NCBI GenBank assembly: GCA_965205955.1
Contig: OZ242192.1
Span: forward strand, 2,418,001-2,482,000
Direction of reading: 5' to 3'
DNA length: 64,000 bases
DNA from: G965202915 sp965205955
GTDB taxonomy: Bacteria; Pseudomonadota; Gammaproteobacteria; Eutrophobiales; Eutrophobiaceae
This document shows, piece after piece, positions 1 to 8,031 of this stretch; the stretch's first letter is position 1; the number at the start of each line of letters is the position of its first letter. The notes beneath the pieces were generated by a model. It made no database searches. It worked only from the letters and a program-made list of their open reading frames with translations, and had not been told where the DNA came from. The position numbers and the translations under genes were made by a program.

Positions 1-818
1 GTTTCACTTGCCTTGCCGTACCCTCTACGGACTTCCGCACGCTTTCCCGAAGCAGATTTTTCATTGCCCCGGTTGTGGTGTGCCTGGGTACCTTTCAGGG
101 CGATTTCAATTGCTTTTTTGTAGTCTTCAATGGCTTCCTTAAAATTTTCCAAAGCAGATTTTGTGTCGGCCCGGCTGGTGTATGCCTGGATATATTGCGG
201 GTTGATTTCAATTGCCTTGCTGTAGTCTTCAATGGCTTCCGTATATTCTTCTAAAGAATATTTGGCATTGCCCCGGTCGTGGTATATCTGGGTACCTTGC
301 GGGTCTAATTCAATTGCCTTGTTATAGTCTTCAATGGCTTCCGCGTGATTTCCCAAATCAGATTTTGCATTGCCCCGGTTGTGGTATGACCGGGCATCTT
401 GCGGGTTTAATGCAATTGCCTGAGTATAGTCATCAATGGCTTCCGTATATCTTTCTAAATAATATCTGGCAACACCCCTGTACTTCAATTGCTTTATTTT
501 TATGATTCGCCTTGTTATTGCGCCAACTAAAAGGATGAGTATGATACAGCTCAATATTACCCGATTGGATTTTAAATACTGTATTATTGGTTGGATGTAG
601 CCCTTGCTTGCTTCCGGATGTTTTCCCAAATCAGATTTTGCATTGCCCTCATTATAGAGTACCCCGACATCTTGCCGGTTGTTTTCAGCCAGTGGCTGGA
701 CCGGTGAAATATTGAGTGCCGCTCCTCCCCCGAAAAACAGGATGATGACCAGGGCACATGGCAAACCTGACCGGGGGAAAACATACCTAATAGAAGAAAA
801 AACCTCATTCATTCGCAT
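1..818 (-). CDS. Membrane TPR-repeat protein, 3' end off the left edge
   Basis: The minus frame is open from an ATG at 818 to the window edge (272 codons, no stop). I chose 818 because GGAGAG lies 8 bases upstream; a second in-frame ATG is at 812. Residues about 21-37 form a first hydrophobic segment. One lone TPR-like half-repeat follows at about 55-72, then a second membrane segment at about 88-103 with basic residues after it. From about residue 113 there are at least four 34-residue TPR units with the pattern RGNAKxxLxxxxEAIEDYxKAIExxPQ, so the repeats should form a soluble protein-binding superhelix. A fifth, degenerate unit runs off the edge. TPR proteins of this type are scaffolds; the partner is unknown. 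The lone repeat before the second membrane segment suggests that segment sits inside a repeat array. Confidence 0.8.
   Translation of the reverse strand, partial: MRMNEVFSSIRYVFPRSGLPCALVIILFFGGGAALNISPVQPLAENNRQDVGVLYNEGNAKSDLGKHPEASKGYIQPIIQYLKSNRVILSCIILILLVGAITRRIIKIKQLKYRGVARYYLERYTEAIDDYTQAIALNPQDARSYHNRGNAKSDLGNHAEAIEDYNKAIELDPQGTQIYHDRGNAKYSLEEYTEAIEDYSKAIEINPQYIQAYTSRADTKSALENFKEAIEDYKKAIEIALKGTQAHHNRGNEKSASGKRAEVRRGYGKASE
76..483 (-). repeat. 102-bp tandem repeats coding TPR units
   Basis: The 12-base word tcaatggcttcc recurs at 127, 229, 331 and 433, exactly 102 bases apart, which is 34 codons or one TPR unit. The units stay very similar at the DNA level, suggesting recent expansion or homogenisation rather than old diverged TPRs. 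Confidence 0.85.
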
Positions 819-1259
819 ACCTGTAACTCTCCAAAGAAATAAATTGCCAAAAAAGACCGGGCGGTGCGGCGCGTTGTGATGGATGGCTACCAATGCCCAA
901 GTATACAAGTTACCAAAAAATTCATAAATTGCAACAGTGAAGCAGGAATGTATTGCATTGGGAAGGAGAGGGATATCCGGCCGGGGACAACCTGTGTTCG
1001 ACTGCGTCTATATTGCTGCAGAGCTTGTTTGCTATTTGCAACAACCGGTTTGCGCAATTGTCCGCTGTTGCGGAACGGCTTTTTCACGGGCTTGCTGTAG
1101 GTAAAAATGATTTCTCCCGGGGAAGGGCTTTATAGTAGCGTATTATGATTACAGGGTGGCAGCGTTGGAATTCCGGTCATTGTAACCCGCACTGCTTTTG
1201 GGGAGCCTTTTTTCTGTGACTTTGTGGTAAAGCAATCAAATACTTCCGGGGCGGATTTT
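819..1259. other. Intergenic region with no gene seen
   Basis: This lies between the divergent TPR gene and the TauE/SafE gene. Short open frames exist on both strands but none shows a recognisable motif or a good ribosome site. A weak 5-bp hairpin (TCCGC/GCGGA near 1060-1075) is followed by a short T run; it is too weak to call a terminator. Confidence 0.5.
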
Positions 1260-2063
1260 ATGCTGCATGAGGCTGACGCAATAATTTTACTGGCTTATCT
1301 TGTCACAGGGGCCTGTGCCGGAATGACGGGCGGGTTACTGGGGCTGGGCGGGGGGATCATCATTGTCCCTGCGCTGCATTATCTGTTTTTATTGCAGGGC
1401 TTTCCGCCGGCGATATTAATGCATATGGCGGTGACTACGTCGCTGTCTGCAATCGTGTTTACCGCGCTGGCATCGGCCTGGACGCATCACAGGAAAGGGG
1501 CGGTGCTGTGGCCTGTGGTGGCGGCGCTGACACCGGGTATAGTTGCCGGCGGCGTGATCGGCGCCTGGCTGGCCAATCACCTGTCCAGCGAGTATTTGCG
1601 GATGGGTTTTGGTGTGTTTGCATTGTGTATTGCGCTGCAAACGGGGCTCGGCATCCATCCGGCGGCCACGATGTCATTGCCCCGGCGACCGGGTATGATT
1701 GCGGCCGGCGGCGTAATCGGGACATGCTCCACTGTGCTGGGGATCGGCGGCGGAACGCTCACGATCCCGGCCCTGCTTTGGTGCAGTGTGGGGATCAGAA
1801 ATGCGATTGCGGTATCGGCGGCCTGCGGCATTCCCATTGCTATCGCCGGTTCGGTATCGATGATCGCCGCCGGACTGGATGAGACTGCATCACCGGAAAA
1901 TACAATTGGTTATCTGTATTGGCCGGCTTCGGCTGTGATCATTATTGCGGCAATCATTTTTGCCCCGATGGGCGCGCGTTTGACGCATGTGCTGCCGATT
2001 TCTCTTGTCAGGAAGATTTTCGCAGTGGTATTGGCTATTGTCGGGATACGAATGCTGTTCTAA
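1260..2063 (+). CDS. TauE/SafE-family membrane permease (sulfite/organosulfonate exporter family)
   Basis: About 267 residues, almost entirely hydrophobic, with seven or eight predicted membrane segments. The family's duplicated glycine-rich signatures are present: GGLLGLGGGIIIVPAL near the N terminus and VLGIGGGTLTIPALL in the second half. TauE/SafE proteins move sulfite, sulfoacetate, thiosulfate or similar small anions across the inner membrane; the substrate here cannot be told. A GTG at 1224 would add 12 residues but has no ribosome site, so I prefer the ATG at 1260 (GGGGCGG about 5 bases upstream). The gene is 8 bases ahead of the CULT gene and heads a same-strand run ending in aldoxime dehydratase. 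Confidence 0.8.
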   Translation: MLHEADAIILLAYLVTGACAGMTGGLLGLGGGIIIVPALHYLFLLQGFPPAILMHMAVTTSLSAIVFTALASAWTHHRKGAVLWPVVAALTPGIVAGGVIGAWLANHLSSEYLRMGFGVFALCIALQTGLGIHPAATMSLPRRPGMIAAGGVIGTCSTVLGIGGGTLTIPALLWCSVGIRNAIAVSAACGIPIAIAGSVSMIAAGLDETASPENTIGYLYWPASAVIIIAAIIFAPMGARLTHVLPISLVRKIFAVVLAIVGIRMLF

Positions 2064-2071
2064 TAGTCGGA

Positions 2072-2470
2072 ATGAATGGGTATTGGCCAATATATTGCTT
2101 TGATATCGGCGACGCAGATTCTCATCAGCGGCAGCGGAAAACTCAAGGCAGATCGCTCGTCGATGAGCGCAAGTCTTTGTATTGCCACAACTGCACGCAG
2201 TTAGTCTGCTTCAAGAATGAGGCGGCCGGTATCCACGGCCGGCACGAGCACGTGTGCACCAATCCGGCCGGGGTGGTGTATCGCATCGCATGCTACAGCA
2301 ATGCTCCCGGATGCAATGCAATTGGCGCCCCACAATCGGAATATACCTGGTTCACCGGGTATGAGTGGCAGATTGCGGTTTGTGTAGGGTGCGGCGAGCA
2401 CCTGGGCTGGATGTTCGCCGGAGCAGATGTGTTTTTCGGACTGATCCGCGAGCGGCTGGTGGAGGATTAA
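2072..2470 (+). CDS. Stand-alone CULT-domain protein (cereblon thalidomide-binding fold)
   Basis: 132 residues starting at an ATG 8 bases after the permease stop. The whole protein is one domain. Zinc ligands are C38-x2-C41 and C104-x2-C107. Three tryptophans, W93, W99 and W113, match the aromatic cage of human cereblon (W380, W386, W400): the spacings Trp-Trp 6, Trp-Cys 5 and Cys-Trp 6 agree exactly. The segment YTWFTGYEW...C..CG.HLGW is the CULT signature. Family knowledge: CULT domains bind cyclic imides, uracil-like and C-terminal-imide ligands; small bacterial versions of about this length exist but have no settled function. It is likely cytoplasmic. The downstream YjbQ and aldoxime dehydratase genes may hint at a small-molecule role, which is inference. 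The open frame continues upstream into the permease gene, so a longer product is possible but unlikely. Confidence 0.85.
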   Translation: MNGYWPIYCFDIGDADSHQRQRKTQGRSLVDERKSLYCHNCTQLVCFKNEAAGIHGRHEHVCTNPAGVVYRIACYSNAPGCNAIGAPQSEYTWFTGYEWQIAVCVGCGEHLGWMFAGADVFFGLIRERLVED

Positions 2471-2564
2471 ATAGGCAGGGCATGGCGCGCAGACAATGTT
2501 CGATGTTGAAGGCCGTTGGGGATATACTGCAACGGATACCTGTATTCGTTGAGAGGAAGGGGTA

Positions 2565-2984
2565 ATGGTATTTCAGGAAAAGATGGTGATCGGGACAAGC
2601 GGGCGTGAAATAATAGAGATCACCCCGGAGGTGCAGCGGTTCGTTCTGCGTTCCAGGATTCAAACGGGTATTTGTCATGTGTTTATCATGCACACCAGCG
2701 CGTCATTGATGCTGTGTGAAAATGCCGATCCCGATGTCCGGCGAGATATGGAAACCTTTATGTCGAGGCTTGTGCCGGACGGCGATTCGATGTTTGTGCA
2801 TACTACCGAGGGGCCGGATGATATGCCGGCGCACGTGCGAACGGCGCTCACGGATTCGTCGATTACCTGTCCGATCAAGGATAATCGCTGTGCGCTGGGA
2901 ACCTGGCAGGGGCTGTATCTGTGGGAGCACAGGACTGCATCGCATGATCGAAAATTGATAATCACTATATATGGAGAGCAATGA
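2565..2984 (+). CDS. yjbQ: YjbQ/UPF0047 family protein
   Basis: 139 residues with a strong ribosome site (GAGAGGAAGGGG) ahead of the ATG. Family hallmarks are seen: HTSASLMLCENADPDVRRD, a conserved HTTEGPDDMPAHVR and a C-terminal GTWQGLYLWEHR followed by the last strand. YjbQ proteins are small single-domain beta-rich proteins; some can substitute weakly for thiamine-phosphate synthase, but the true role is unclear. The conserved histidines in HTSAS, HTTEG and MPAHV probably bind a metal or phosphate ligand. The stop overlaps the start of the DUF427 gene (ATGA), so the two are very likely co-translated. Confidence 0.9.
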   Translation: MVFQEKMVIGTSGREIIEITPEVQRFVLRSRIQTGICHVFIMHTSASLMLCENADPDVRRDMETFMSRLVPDGDSMFVHTTEGPDDMPAHVRTALTDSSITCPIKDNRCALGTWQGLYLWEHRTASHDRKLIITIYGEQ

Positions 2985-3268
2985 TGGCAAAGGCAATATG
3001 GAATGGTGTGGTACTGGCGGAAAGCGTTGATTTTCAAAAGGTGGAAGGGAATATTTATTTTCCGCCTGAATCCGTCAACCGGGAATATCTGAGGGATACC
3101 GACACCCACTCAACCTGTATCTGGAAGGGGCAGGCAAGTTATTATGATGTGGAGGTCAATGGGAAAATCAACAAGGATGCGGCCTGGTATTATCCGCAAC
3201 CAAAATCAAAGGCGGAAAATATCAAGGAGCATGTTGCGTTCTGGAAAAATGTCGAAGTAACGGAATAG
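2981..3268 (+). CDS. DUF427 domain protein
   Basis: 95 residues, overlapping yjbQ by four bases (ATGA); translation may start at 2981 or at the adjacent ATG at 2984. The complete single DUF427 domain is present: KAIWNGVVLAES, YFPPESV, a DTHSTCIWKGQASYYDVEV core and AAWYYPQP near the C terminus. DUF427 proteins are small beta-tent folds of unknown biochemical role. The gene lies 3 bases before the aldoxime dehydratase, so it is almost certainly on the same transcript. Confidence 0.9.
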   Translation: MMAKAIWNGVVLAESVDFQKVEGNIYFPPESVNREYLRDTDTHSTCIWKGQASYYDVEVNGKINKDAAWYYPQPKSKAENIKEHVAFWKNVEVTE

Positions 3269-3271
3269 TAT

Positions 3272-4285
3272 ATGCCCCGGAAGAATATGCCAAAGGGCTG
3301 GCAGCCTCCGTATCCGTCCTGGTCGGCGGAATTTGCCCCCGAAGTGCGGGAAGTAATCATCGGCTATTTTGCCGTGCAATCCAAAGACCGGATTGTCGGT
3401 GATTTCGAGGAATGGATGCAGTTGGCGCTGTCGGTCGACAATGCGCCGATGCACTGTGAACGGGCGGTCTATGTGGACGGGCAAGGATATGCGAATCAGG
3501 TGTGTATCTGCTATTGGACCGACCGGTCTGGCTATGATGCCTGGATAGCATCGGCCGATGCGGAGGGCTGGTGGAATGATGCGAAACGCCTGAGCGGAGA
3601 CGCGGGCTACTGGCGCGAGGTTATTTTCGCGCCCAGGTCCCGGCTGGAAACGCTGTTCTCATCGGAGGATGGTGCGGGAATGGCGGCGCTGACGGACAGG
3701 TTCAGTGAGCCGGTATGTGAACATGCCTACTGGGGAAGTATGCGCGACCGTGTGCCGGATTCGGGGAACAATGACTTCCAAAGCGAAGCGGGGGAGCGGC
3801 TGGCCTGTCGGCCGGCGGTGGACAGCAGGAAAAGGCATGTGCGCATCGTTCCGCCTGAAAATATGTGCCTGATTCGATCGGCGCAGAATTGGACGGAATG
3901 CAAGGACCGGGAGCTGAGTATATATCAAAACAGCGTACATCCGGCATTGATAGAGGGTATGCAGTATATCCGGGATAATCCCATCGACAGCGGCTGCATC
4001 TGTTGCCGCTTTATGGACGAGCTGGGTCAAAATGGGGAGCGGCAGTCAAAGACTTTCGGCATGGCATATTTTCTCACGATGGGGCATCTGGAGGCCTGGG
4101 CCAAGTCACATCCCTCGCATCTGGCGATTTTCGGTAACTTTCAAAAGATGGCGCAAAGTCTGGAGTTCCGGCTGGATCTGAAGCTCTGGCATGAGGTGAT
4201 CGTTTTGCCTGCGGGGGAGCATGTTTTCGAATACTTCAACTGCCATGAAAAAACCGGATTGTTGCCGTATTTTTCGCCTGCTTGA
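3272..4285 (+). CDS. Haem-containing aldoxime dehydratase family (aldoxime to nitrile)
   Basis: 337 residues, close to the usual size of about 350. The family pattern is clear: an N-terminal YPSWSAEF, an IGYFAVQ ferredoxin-like segment, HAYWGSMRDR at about 151-160, NMCLIRSAQNW at 197-207, GHLEAWAKSHPSHLAIF at 271-287 and LKLWHEV at 303-309. By analogy with characterised Oxd enzymes, H283 would be the proximal haem ligand, S203 the substrate hydroxyl donor and H307 the distal catalytic histidine; these are assigned by pattern. The reaction is dehydration of an aldoxime to a nitrile on ferrous haem, in the cytoplasm. No nitrilase or nitrile hydratase is adjacent (a nitrilase-family gene sits at 62.3 kb). 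The gene converges on ferrochelatase, 67 bases away. Confidence 0.85.
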   Translation: MPRKNMPKGWQPPYPSWSAEFAPEVREVIIGYFAVQSKDRIVGDFEEWMQLALSVDNAPMHCERAVYVDGQGYANQVCICYWTDRSGYDAWIASADAEGWWNDAKRLSGDAGYWREVIFAPRSRLETLFSSEDGAGMAALTDRFSEPVCEHAYWGSMRDRVPDSGNNDFQSEAGERLACRPAVDSRKRHVRIVPPENMCLIRSAQNWTECKDRELSIYQNSVHPALIEGMQYIRDNPIDSGCICCRFMDELGQNGERQSKTFGMAYFLTMGHLEAWAKSHPSHLAIFGNFQKMAQSLEFRLDLKLWHEVIVLPAGEHVFEYFNCHEKTGLLPYFSPA

Positions 4286-4352
4286 TTGGAACGACCACCG
4301 TACCCGGAATCGTTTGGGTGTATCGCCGCGGCAATCCTTGTCCGGCCGGTTT

Positions 4353-5438
4353 TCATTGTTTGGCGCCGAGTTGCAGCGCGCGCTGTTTGCATTTTTCCGG
4401 CTCGGGCTGAGTGCCGCCCCAATCCCGGCAATGGCGGATAATTATATTGCATAGCGCCTGCACGTGCTCGTCATCATCATTCAGCGCCGGTATGTAGGAA
4501 AACTCCTCGCCGCCCGCTTCCGTGAAAAAGGCGCGATTCTGCATGTCGATTTCCTCCAGTGTTTCCAGACAATCAACGGAAAATCCCGGACACACCACCT
4601 GCACATGTTTTACGCCGTCGGCGGCAAGCCCTTTCAGGGTGGCATCGGTATAGGGCTGTAGCCACTCACGCGGACCGAAGCGCGACTGGAATGTTAGCTG
4701 CCAGAGTTCTTCATCCAATTCCAGTTTTTCGGCAACAAGCCTGGCGGTTTTGTGGCATTCGCAATGATACGGGTCGCCGGCGAGGAAATAATGCCGGGGC
4801 AGGCCATGAAAGGAGAATAATAGTTTTTCCGGCCTTGTATGCTGCTGCCAGTGTTTTGCGATGCTGTTTGCCAGTGCGCTAATGTAATCGGGATGATCGT
4901 GATAGTGGTTGATTATTCTTAGCTCCGGCAGATGCCGCCAGGTCTTCAGGACATCGGCCACAGCGTCAAAGGTGGAAGCGGTGGTTGCCGCGGAGTATTG
5001 CGGGTAAAGAGGGAAGATCAACAGGCGATCGACATTCCTCTGCCGCAGTTTTTCCAAACCGGCTTGAATGGAGGGCTCACCGTAACGCATCGCCAGTTCG
5101 ACTTTTATCGAGCCGTCGAATTTTTTTGCAAGCAATGCGGTTATTTTTTCGGCTTTCTTTTTTGAAAAAGCCAGCAGCGGCGAGCCTTCATCGGTCCAGA
5201 TCTTTGCATAGGCTTCCGCCGAGCGGCGCGGACGAATGCGCAGAATTATCCCGTGCAGCACAAACCACCATAGAAGTTTGGGTAATTCTATGATGCGAGG
5301 GTCCGACAGAAATTCGGCAAGGTATTTTCTGACTGCGGCCGGTTCGGGCGCAACGGGCGTCCCCAGGTTGGCGAGCAATACGCCGACGCACAGGGGAGTG
5401 TCATGCTTATAGTCCGGATTGCCTTTGTATTTTGGCAT
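4353..5438 (-). CDS. hemH: Ferrochelatase
   Basis: 361 residues, full length. It inserts Fe(II) into protoporphyrin IX, the last step of protohaem synthesis. Signatures: GVLLANLGTP at the N terminus, the catalytic-histidine motif LLFSFHGLPRHY, and TFQSRFGPREWLQPYTD followed by VVCPGFSVDCLETLEEI. Like other proteobacterial enzymes it has no membrane anchor. It is transcribed towards the aldoxime dehydratase, itself a haem enzyme, and divergently from the squalene synthase family gene. No iron-sulfur-ligand C-terminal extension is evident. Confidence 0.95.
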   Translation of the reverse strand: MPKYKGNPDYKHDTPLCVGVLLANLGTPVAPEPAAVRKYLAEFLSDPRIIELPKLLWWFVLHGIILRIRPRRSAEAYAKIWTDEGSPLLAFSKKKAEKITALLAKKFDGSIKVELAMRYGEPSIQAGLEKLRQRNVDRLLIFPLYPQYSAATTASTFDAVADVLKTWRHLPELRIINHYHDHPDYISALANSIAKHWQQHTRPEKLLFSFHGLPRHYFLAGDPYHCECHKTARLVAEKLELDEELWQLTFQSRFGPREWLQPYTDATLKGLAADGVKHVQVVCPGFSVDCLETLEEIDMQNRAFFTEAGGEEFSYIPALNDDDEHVQALCNIIIRHCRDWGGTQPEPEKCKQRALQLGAKQ

Positions 5439-5537
5439 ACAGGGATCTTATATAGGAGCGGAAAGCGTTTGTAAAAATATCCTTTCTCCGCCGGCTTGAG
5501 CGCGTCTGTTTTCAAGAAGCTGACAGAGAGGTATATA

Positions 5538-6644
5538 ATGCTTGGGAACTTATGGATAATTTTATACACAATGCCCGAATACCAGCAATTACTGACCCGG
5601 CTCGATGATATAAGCTATCAAACGTCGATTCTGAAGGATGTATCGCGCACCTTTGCGCTGACTATCCCGCAGTTGCCTGAATCGCTGTCTGTTATTGTGA
5701 GCAATGCGTATCTGTTGTGCCGTATTGCAGATACTATCGAAGATGATAAATCCATGCCGGCGGACGGGAAACAGAATTTTACCACAATGTTTATCCGGGT
5801 TGTGGCGGGACAGCAGGGCGCAGAGGAATTTTCCAGGCAGTTGTTCCCTCTGTTATCTGCGGAGACGCCCGGGATGGAGCATGATTTAATCGTCAATACG
5901 GCCGCTATTGTGCGGATCACCCACGGCTTCAATCGGCGCCAGCGCGCCGCATTGGAACGCTGCGTCACCATCATGGCACAAGGCATGGCGCGCTACCAGA
6001 ACGGCAAAACCCTGGAGGGTGTGAGCAATATCGAGGATATGAATCAGTATTGCTACTATGTGGCCGGGGTTGTCGGCGAGATGCTGACTGAGTTATTTTG
6101 CGACTATTCGGATGAAATCGGTCGAAATCAACAGAAATTGATGCCGCTTGCGGTGTCGTTCGGGCAGGCTTTGCAAATGACCAATATCCTCAAGGATATC
6201 TGGGAGGATCATCACAGGGGGGCCTGCTGGTTGCCGCGTGATCTTTTCAGCAAATACGGGGTGGATATCAGCAGAAAACAGCCCGGTGAACGGAATGAGG
6301 GGTTCAGACAGGCATTGTCGGAACTGATCGGCATAGCACATGCTCACAGCGAGAATGCGCTGCACTATATCCTGATGTTGCCCCCCGGCGAGAGGGGACT
6401 GCGGCGCTTTTGTCTCTGGGCACTGGGTATGGCGGTGTTGACTCTGGATAATATCCATGAAAATCCATGGTTTACCACAGGAAATCAGGTGAAAATCAGC
6501 CGCCATAGCGTCAAGGCAACCATGCTTTTCACCAATGCGCTGATCAACCATGATAGTGCGCTCCGGTCTCTGTTTGATTTTGCCAGAAGAAATTTACCGG
6601 TATCGGTTATTCGTCCAAAACTAATCCTCAATCCGGGCGCCTGA
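5538..6644 (+). CDS. Squalene/phytoene synthase family, squalene synthase-like
   Basis: 368 residues. The two Asp-rich motifs of head-to-head prenyl synthases are present: CRIADTIEDD near residue 60 and NILKDIWEDHHRGACWLPRDLF near 215, with the intervening YCYYVAGVVGEMLTELF. The length and the YVAGVVG/LPRDLF arrangement resemble the long squalene-synthase type more than HpnC/HpnD. The reaction would be condensation of two farnesyl diphosphates at the membrane. I chose ATG 5538 because AGAGAGG precedes it by a few bases; a TTG at 5496 has no support and the ATG at 5571 lacks a ribosome site. No hopanoid or carotenoid genes are adjacent, so the end product is unknown. Confidence 0.8.
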   Translation: MLGNLWIILYTMPEYQQLLTRLDDISYQTSILKDVSRTFALTIPQLPESLSVIVSNAYLLCRIADTIEDDKSMPADGKQNFTTMFIRVVAGQQGAEEFSRQLFPLLSAETPGMEHDLIVNTAAIVRITHGFNRRQRAALERCVTIMAQGMARYQNGKTLEGVSNIEDMNQYCYYVAGVVGEMLTELFCDYSDEIGRNQQKLMPLAVSFGQALQMTNILKDIWEDHHRGACWLPRDLFSKYGVDISRKQPGERNEGFRQALSELIGIAHAHSENALHYILMLPPGERGLRRFCLWALGMAVLTLDNIHENPWFTTGNQVKISRHSVKATMLFTNALINHDSALRSLFDFARRNLPVSVIRPKLILNPGA

Positions 6645-6706
6645 GACCGCCGCTCAGTAAGATAATCGCTCAGTCGCGTAACGTACCGGTTGATATTTCA
6701 GGAGGG

Positions 6707-6754
6707 ATGTTGGATACTATGCAATTCCCCCTGTTATTCGGAGATATATTTTGA
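6707..6754 (+). other. Possible 15-codon leader ORF before icd
   Basis: An ATG at 6707 opens a short frame (MLDTMQFPLLFGDIF) whose TGA at 6752-6754 overlaps the TTG start of icd at 6751. A very strong Shine-Dalgarno word, AGGAGGG, ends at 6706, directly against this ATG and 12 bases from a second in-frame ATG at 6719. The arrangement suggests translational coupling, but the spacing is not ideal for either ATG. Confidence 0.3.
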
Positions 6755-8022
6755 CAAACAAAGCGCCCACTGATGGTGAAAAAATCACGATTGATGGGGG
6801 AGTGCTCAAGGTACCGAATAACCCTGTTATCCCCTATATTGAAGGCGACGGAATCGGCCCGGATGTGTGGCGCGCCACTGAAAAGGTGCTGAGCGCAGCG
6901 GTAGAAAAGGCGTATTCCGGCGACAGAACTATCAAGTGGATGGAGGTGTATGCTGGAGAAAAGGCAAACCGGCTCGCCGGAAACTGGCTGCCGGATGAAA
7001 CGCTGGATGCATGCCGCAAGTATCTGGTTGCAATCAAGGGGCCTCTTACTACTCCGATAGGCGGCGGTTTCCGATCGCTGAATGTGGCACTCAGACAGAT
7101 CCTGGATCTGTATGTTTGCCTTCGACCCATCAGATGGTTTAAGGGGGTGCCCTCGCCTGTCAAGGAACCGCAATTGATCGATATGGTGATATTCCGGGAA
7201 AATACGGAAGATATCTATGCCGGGATCGAATTTAAAAGCGGAACCGAAGAAAACTACCGCCTGATTGAATTCCTCAAAAAGACATTCCCCGACATGTACC
7301 AGAAGATCCGCTTCCCGGAATCATCGGGCATAGGCATCAAACCGGTTTCCCAGGAGGGAACGTCAAGACTGGTCAGGGCTGCAATTCGTTATGCTATCGA
7401 TAACGGGCGCCGTAGCGTCACATTGGTGCATAAGGGCAATATTATGAAATTCACCGAAGGCGCATTCCGCAATTGGGGCTATGAGACCGCCGAATCCGAG
7501 TTCCCGGAGCAAACCTATACCTGGGAGCAACAGCAGCGTGAAATGGCGGAGGGCGGCAAGCAGGATCGGGCGGCGACGGATGGAAAAGTATTGATTAAAG
7601 ATGCTATTGCCGACATCACGCTGCAACAGGTGCTTACCCGCCCCTCTGAATTCGATGTCATTGCCACCCTGAATCTGAACGGCGATTATCTTTCGGATGC
7701 GCTGGCAGCACAGGTCGGCGGTATCGGCATTGCTCCGGGCGCGAATATCAATTATGAAACCGGCCATGCGATTTTTGAGGCTACCCACGGCACCGCCCCG
7801 AAATATGCCAATCTGGATAAGGTCAATCCCGGTTCATTATTGCTTTCCGGAGAAATGATGCTGCGCTATCTTGGCTGGAACGAGGCGGCCGACCGAGTCA
7901 TCAGCGCCATGGATAAAACTATCATAAGCAAGATAGTCACTTATGACTTTGCCCGCCTGATGGAGGATGGCAAGGAAGTAAAATGCAGTGAATTTGCGGA
8001 TGCTCTGATAAGTAATCTATAG
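6751..8022 (+). CDS. icd: NADP-dependent isocitrate dehydrogenase
   Basis: 423 residues, close to E. coli Icd. It converts isocitrate to 2-oxoglutarate in the TCA cycle. Seen: IPYIEGDGIGPDVW, the regulatory/substrate loop TTPIGGGFRSLNVALRQ with S109 in the place of the phosphorylated serine, NILKF-type TLVHKGNIMKFTEGAF, NLNGDYLSDALAAQVGGIG and ATHGTAPKYANLDKVNPGS. The start is TTG, with GGAG 7 bases upstream (6740-6743); there is no in-frame ATG that fits better. aceK follows after 9 bases, so enzyme and its kinase/phosphatase are in one unit without aceA or aceB. Confidence 0.95.
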   Translation: MTNKAPTDGEKITIDGGVLKVPNNPVIPYIEGDGIGPDVWRATEKVLSAAVEKAYSGDRTIKWMEVYAGEKANRLAGNWLPDETLDACRKYLVAIKGPLTTPIGGGFRSLNVALRQILDLYVCLRPIRWFKGVPSPVKEPQLIDMVIFRENTEDIYAGIEFKSGTEENYRLIEFLKKTFPDMYQKIRFPESSGIGIKPVSQEGTSRLVRAAIRYAIDNGRRSVTLVHKGNIMKFTEGAFRNWGYETAESEFPEQTYTWEQQQREMAEGGKQDRAATDGKVLIKDAIADITLQQVLTRPSEFDVIATLNLNGDYLSDALAAQVGGIGIAPGANINYETGHAIFEATHGTAPKYANLDKVNPGSLLLSGEMMLRYLGWNEAADRVISAMDKTIISKIVTYDFARLMEDGKEVKCSEFADALISNL

Positions 8023-8031
8023 GGGCGTATC

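Noticed and set aside
1055..1085. Possible rho-independent terminator near 1060-1085
   Set aside because: The stem is only 5 bp and the T run is short.
1919..2071. N-terminal extension of the CULT frame into the permease gene
   Set aside because: It overlaps the permease coding sequence in another frame and adds Cys-rich nonsense; ATG 2072 gives a compact whole domain.
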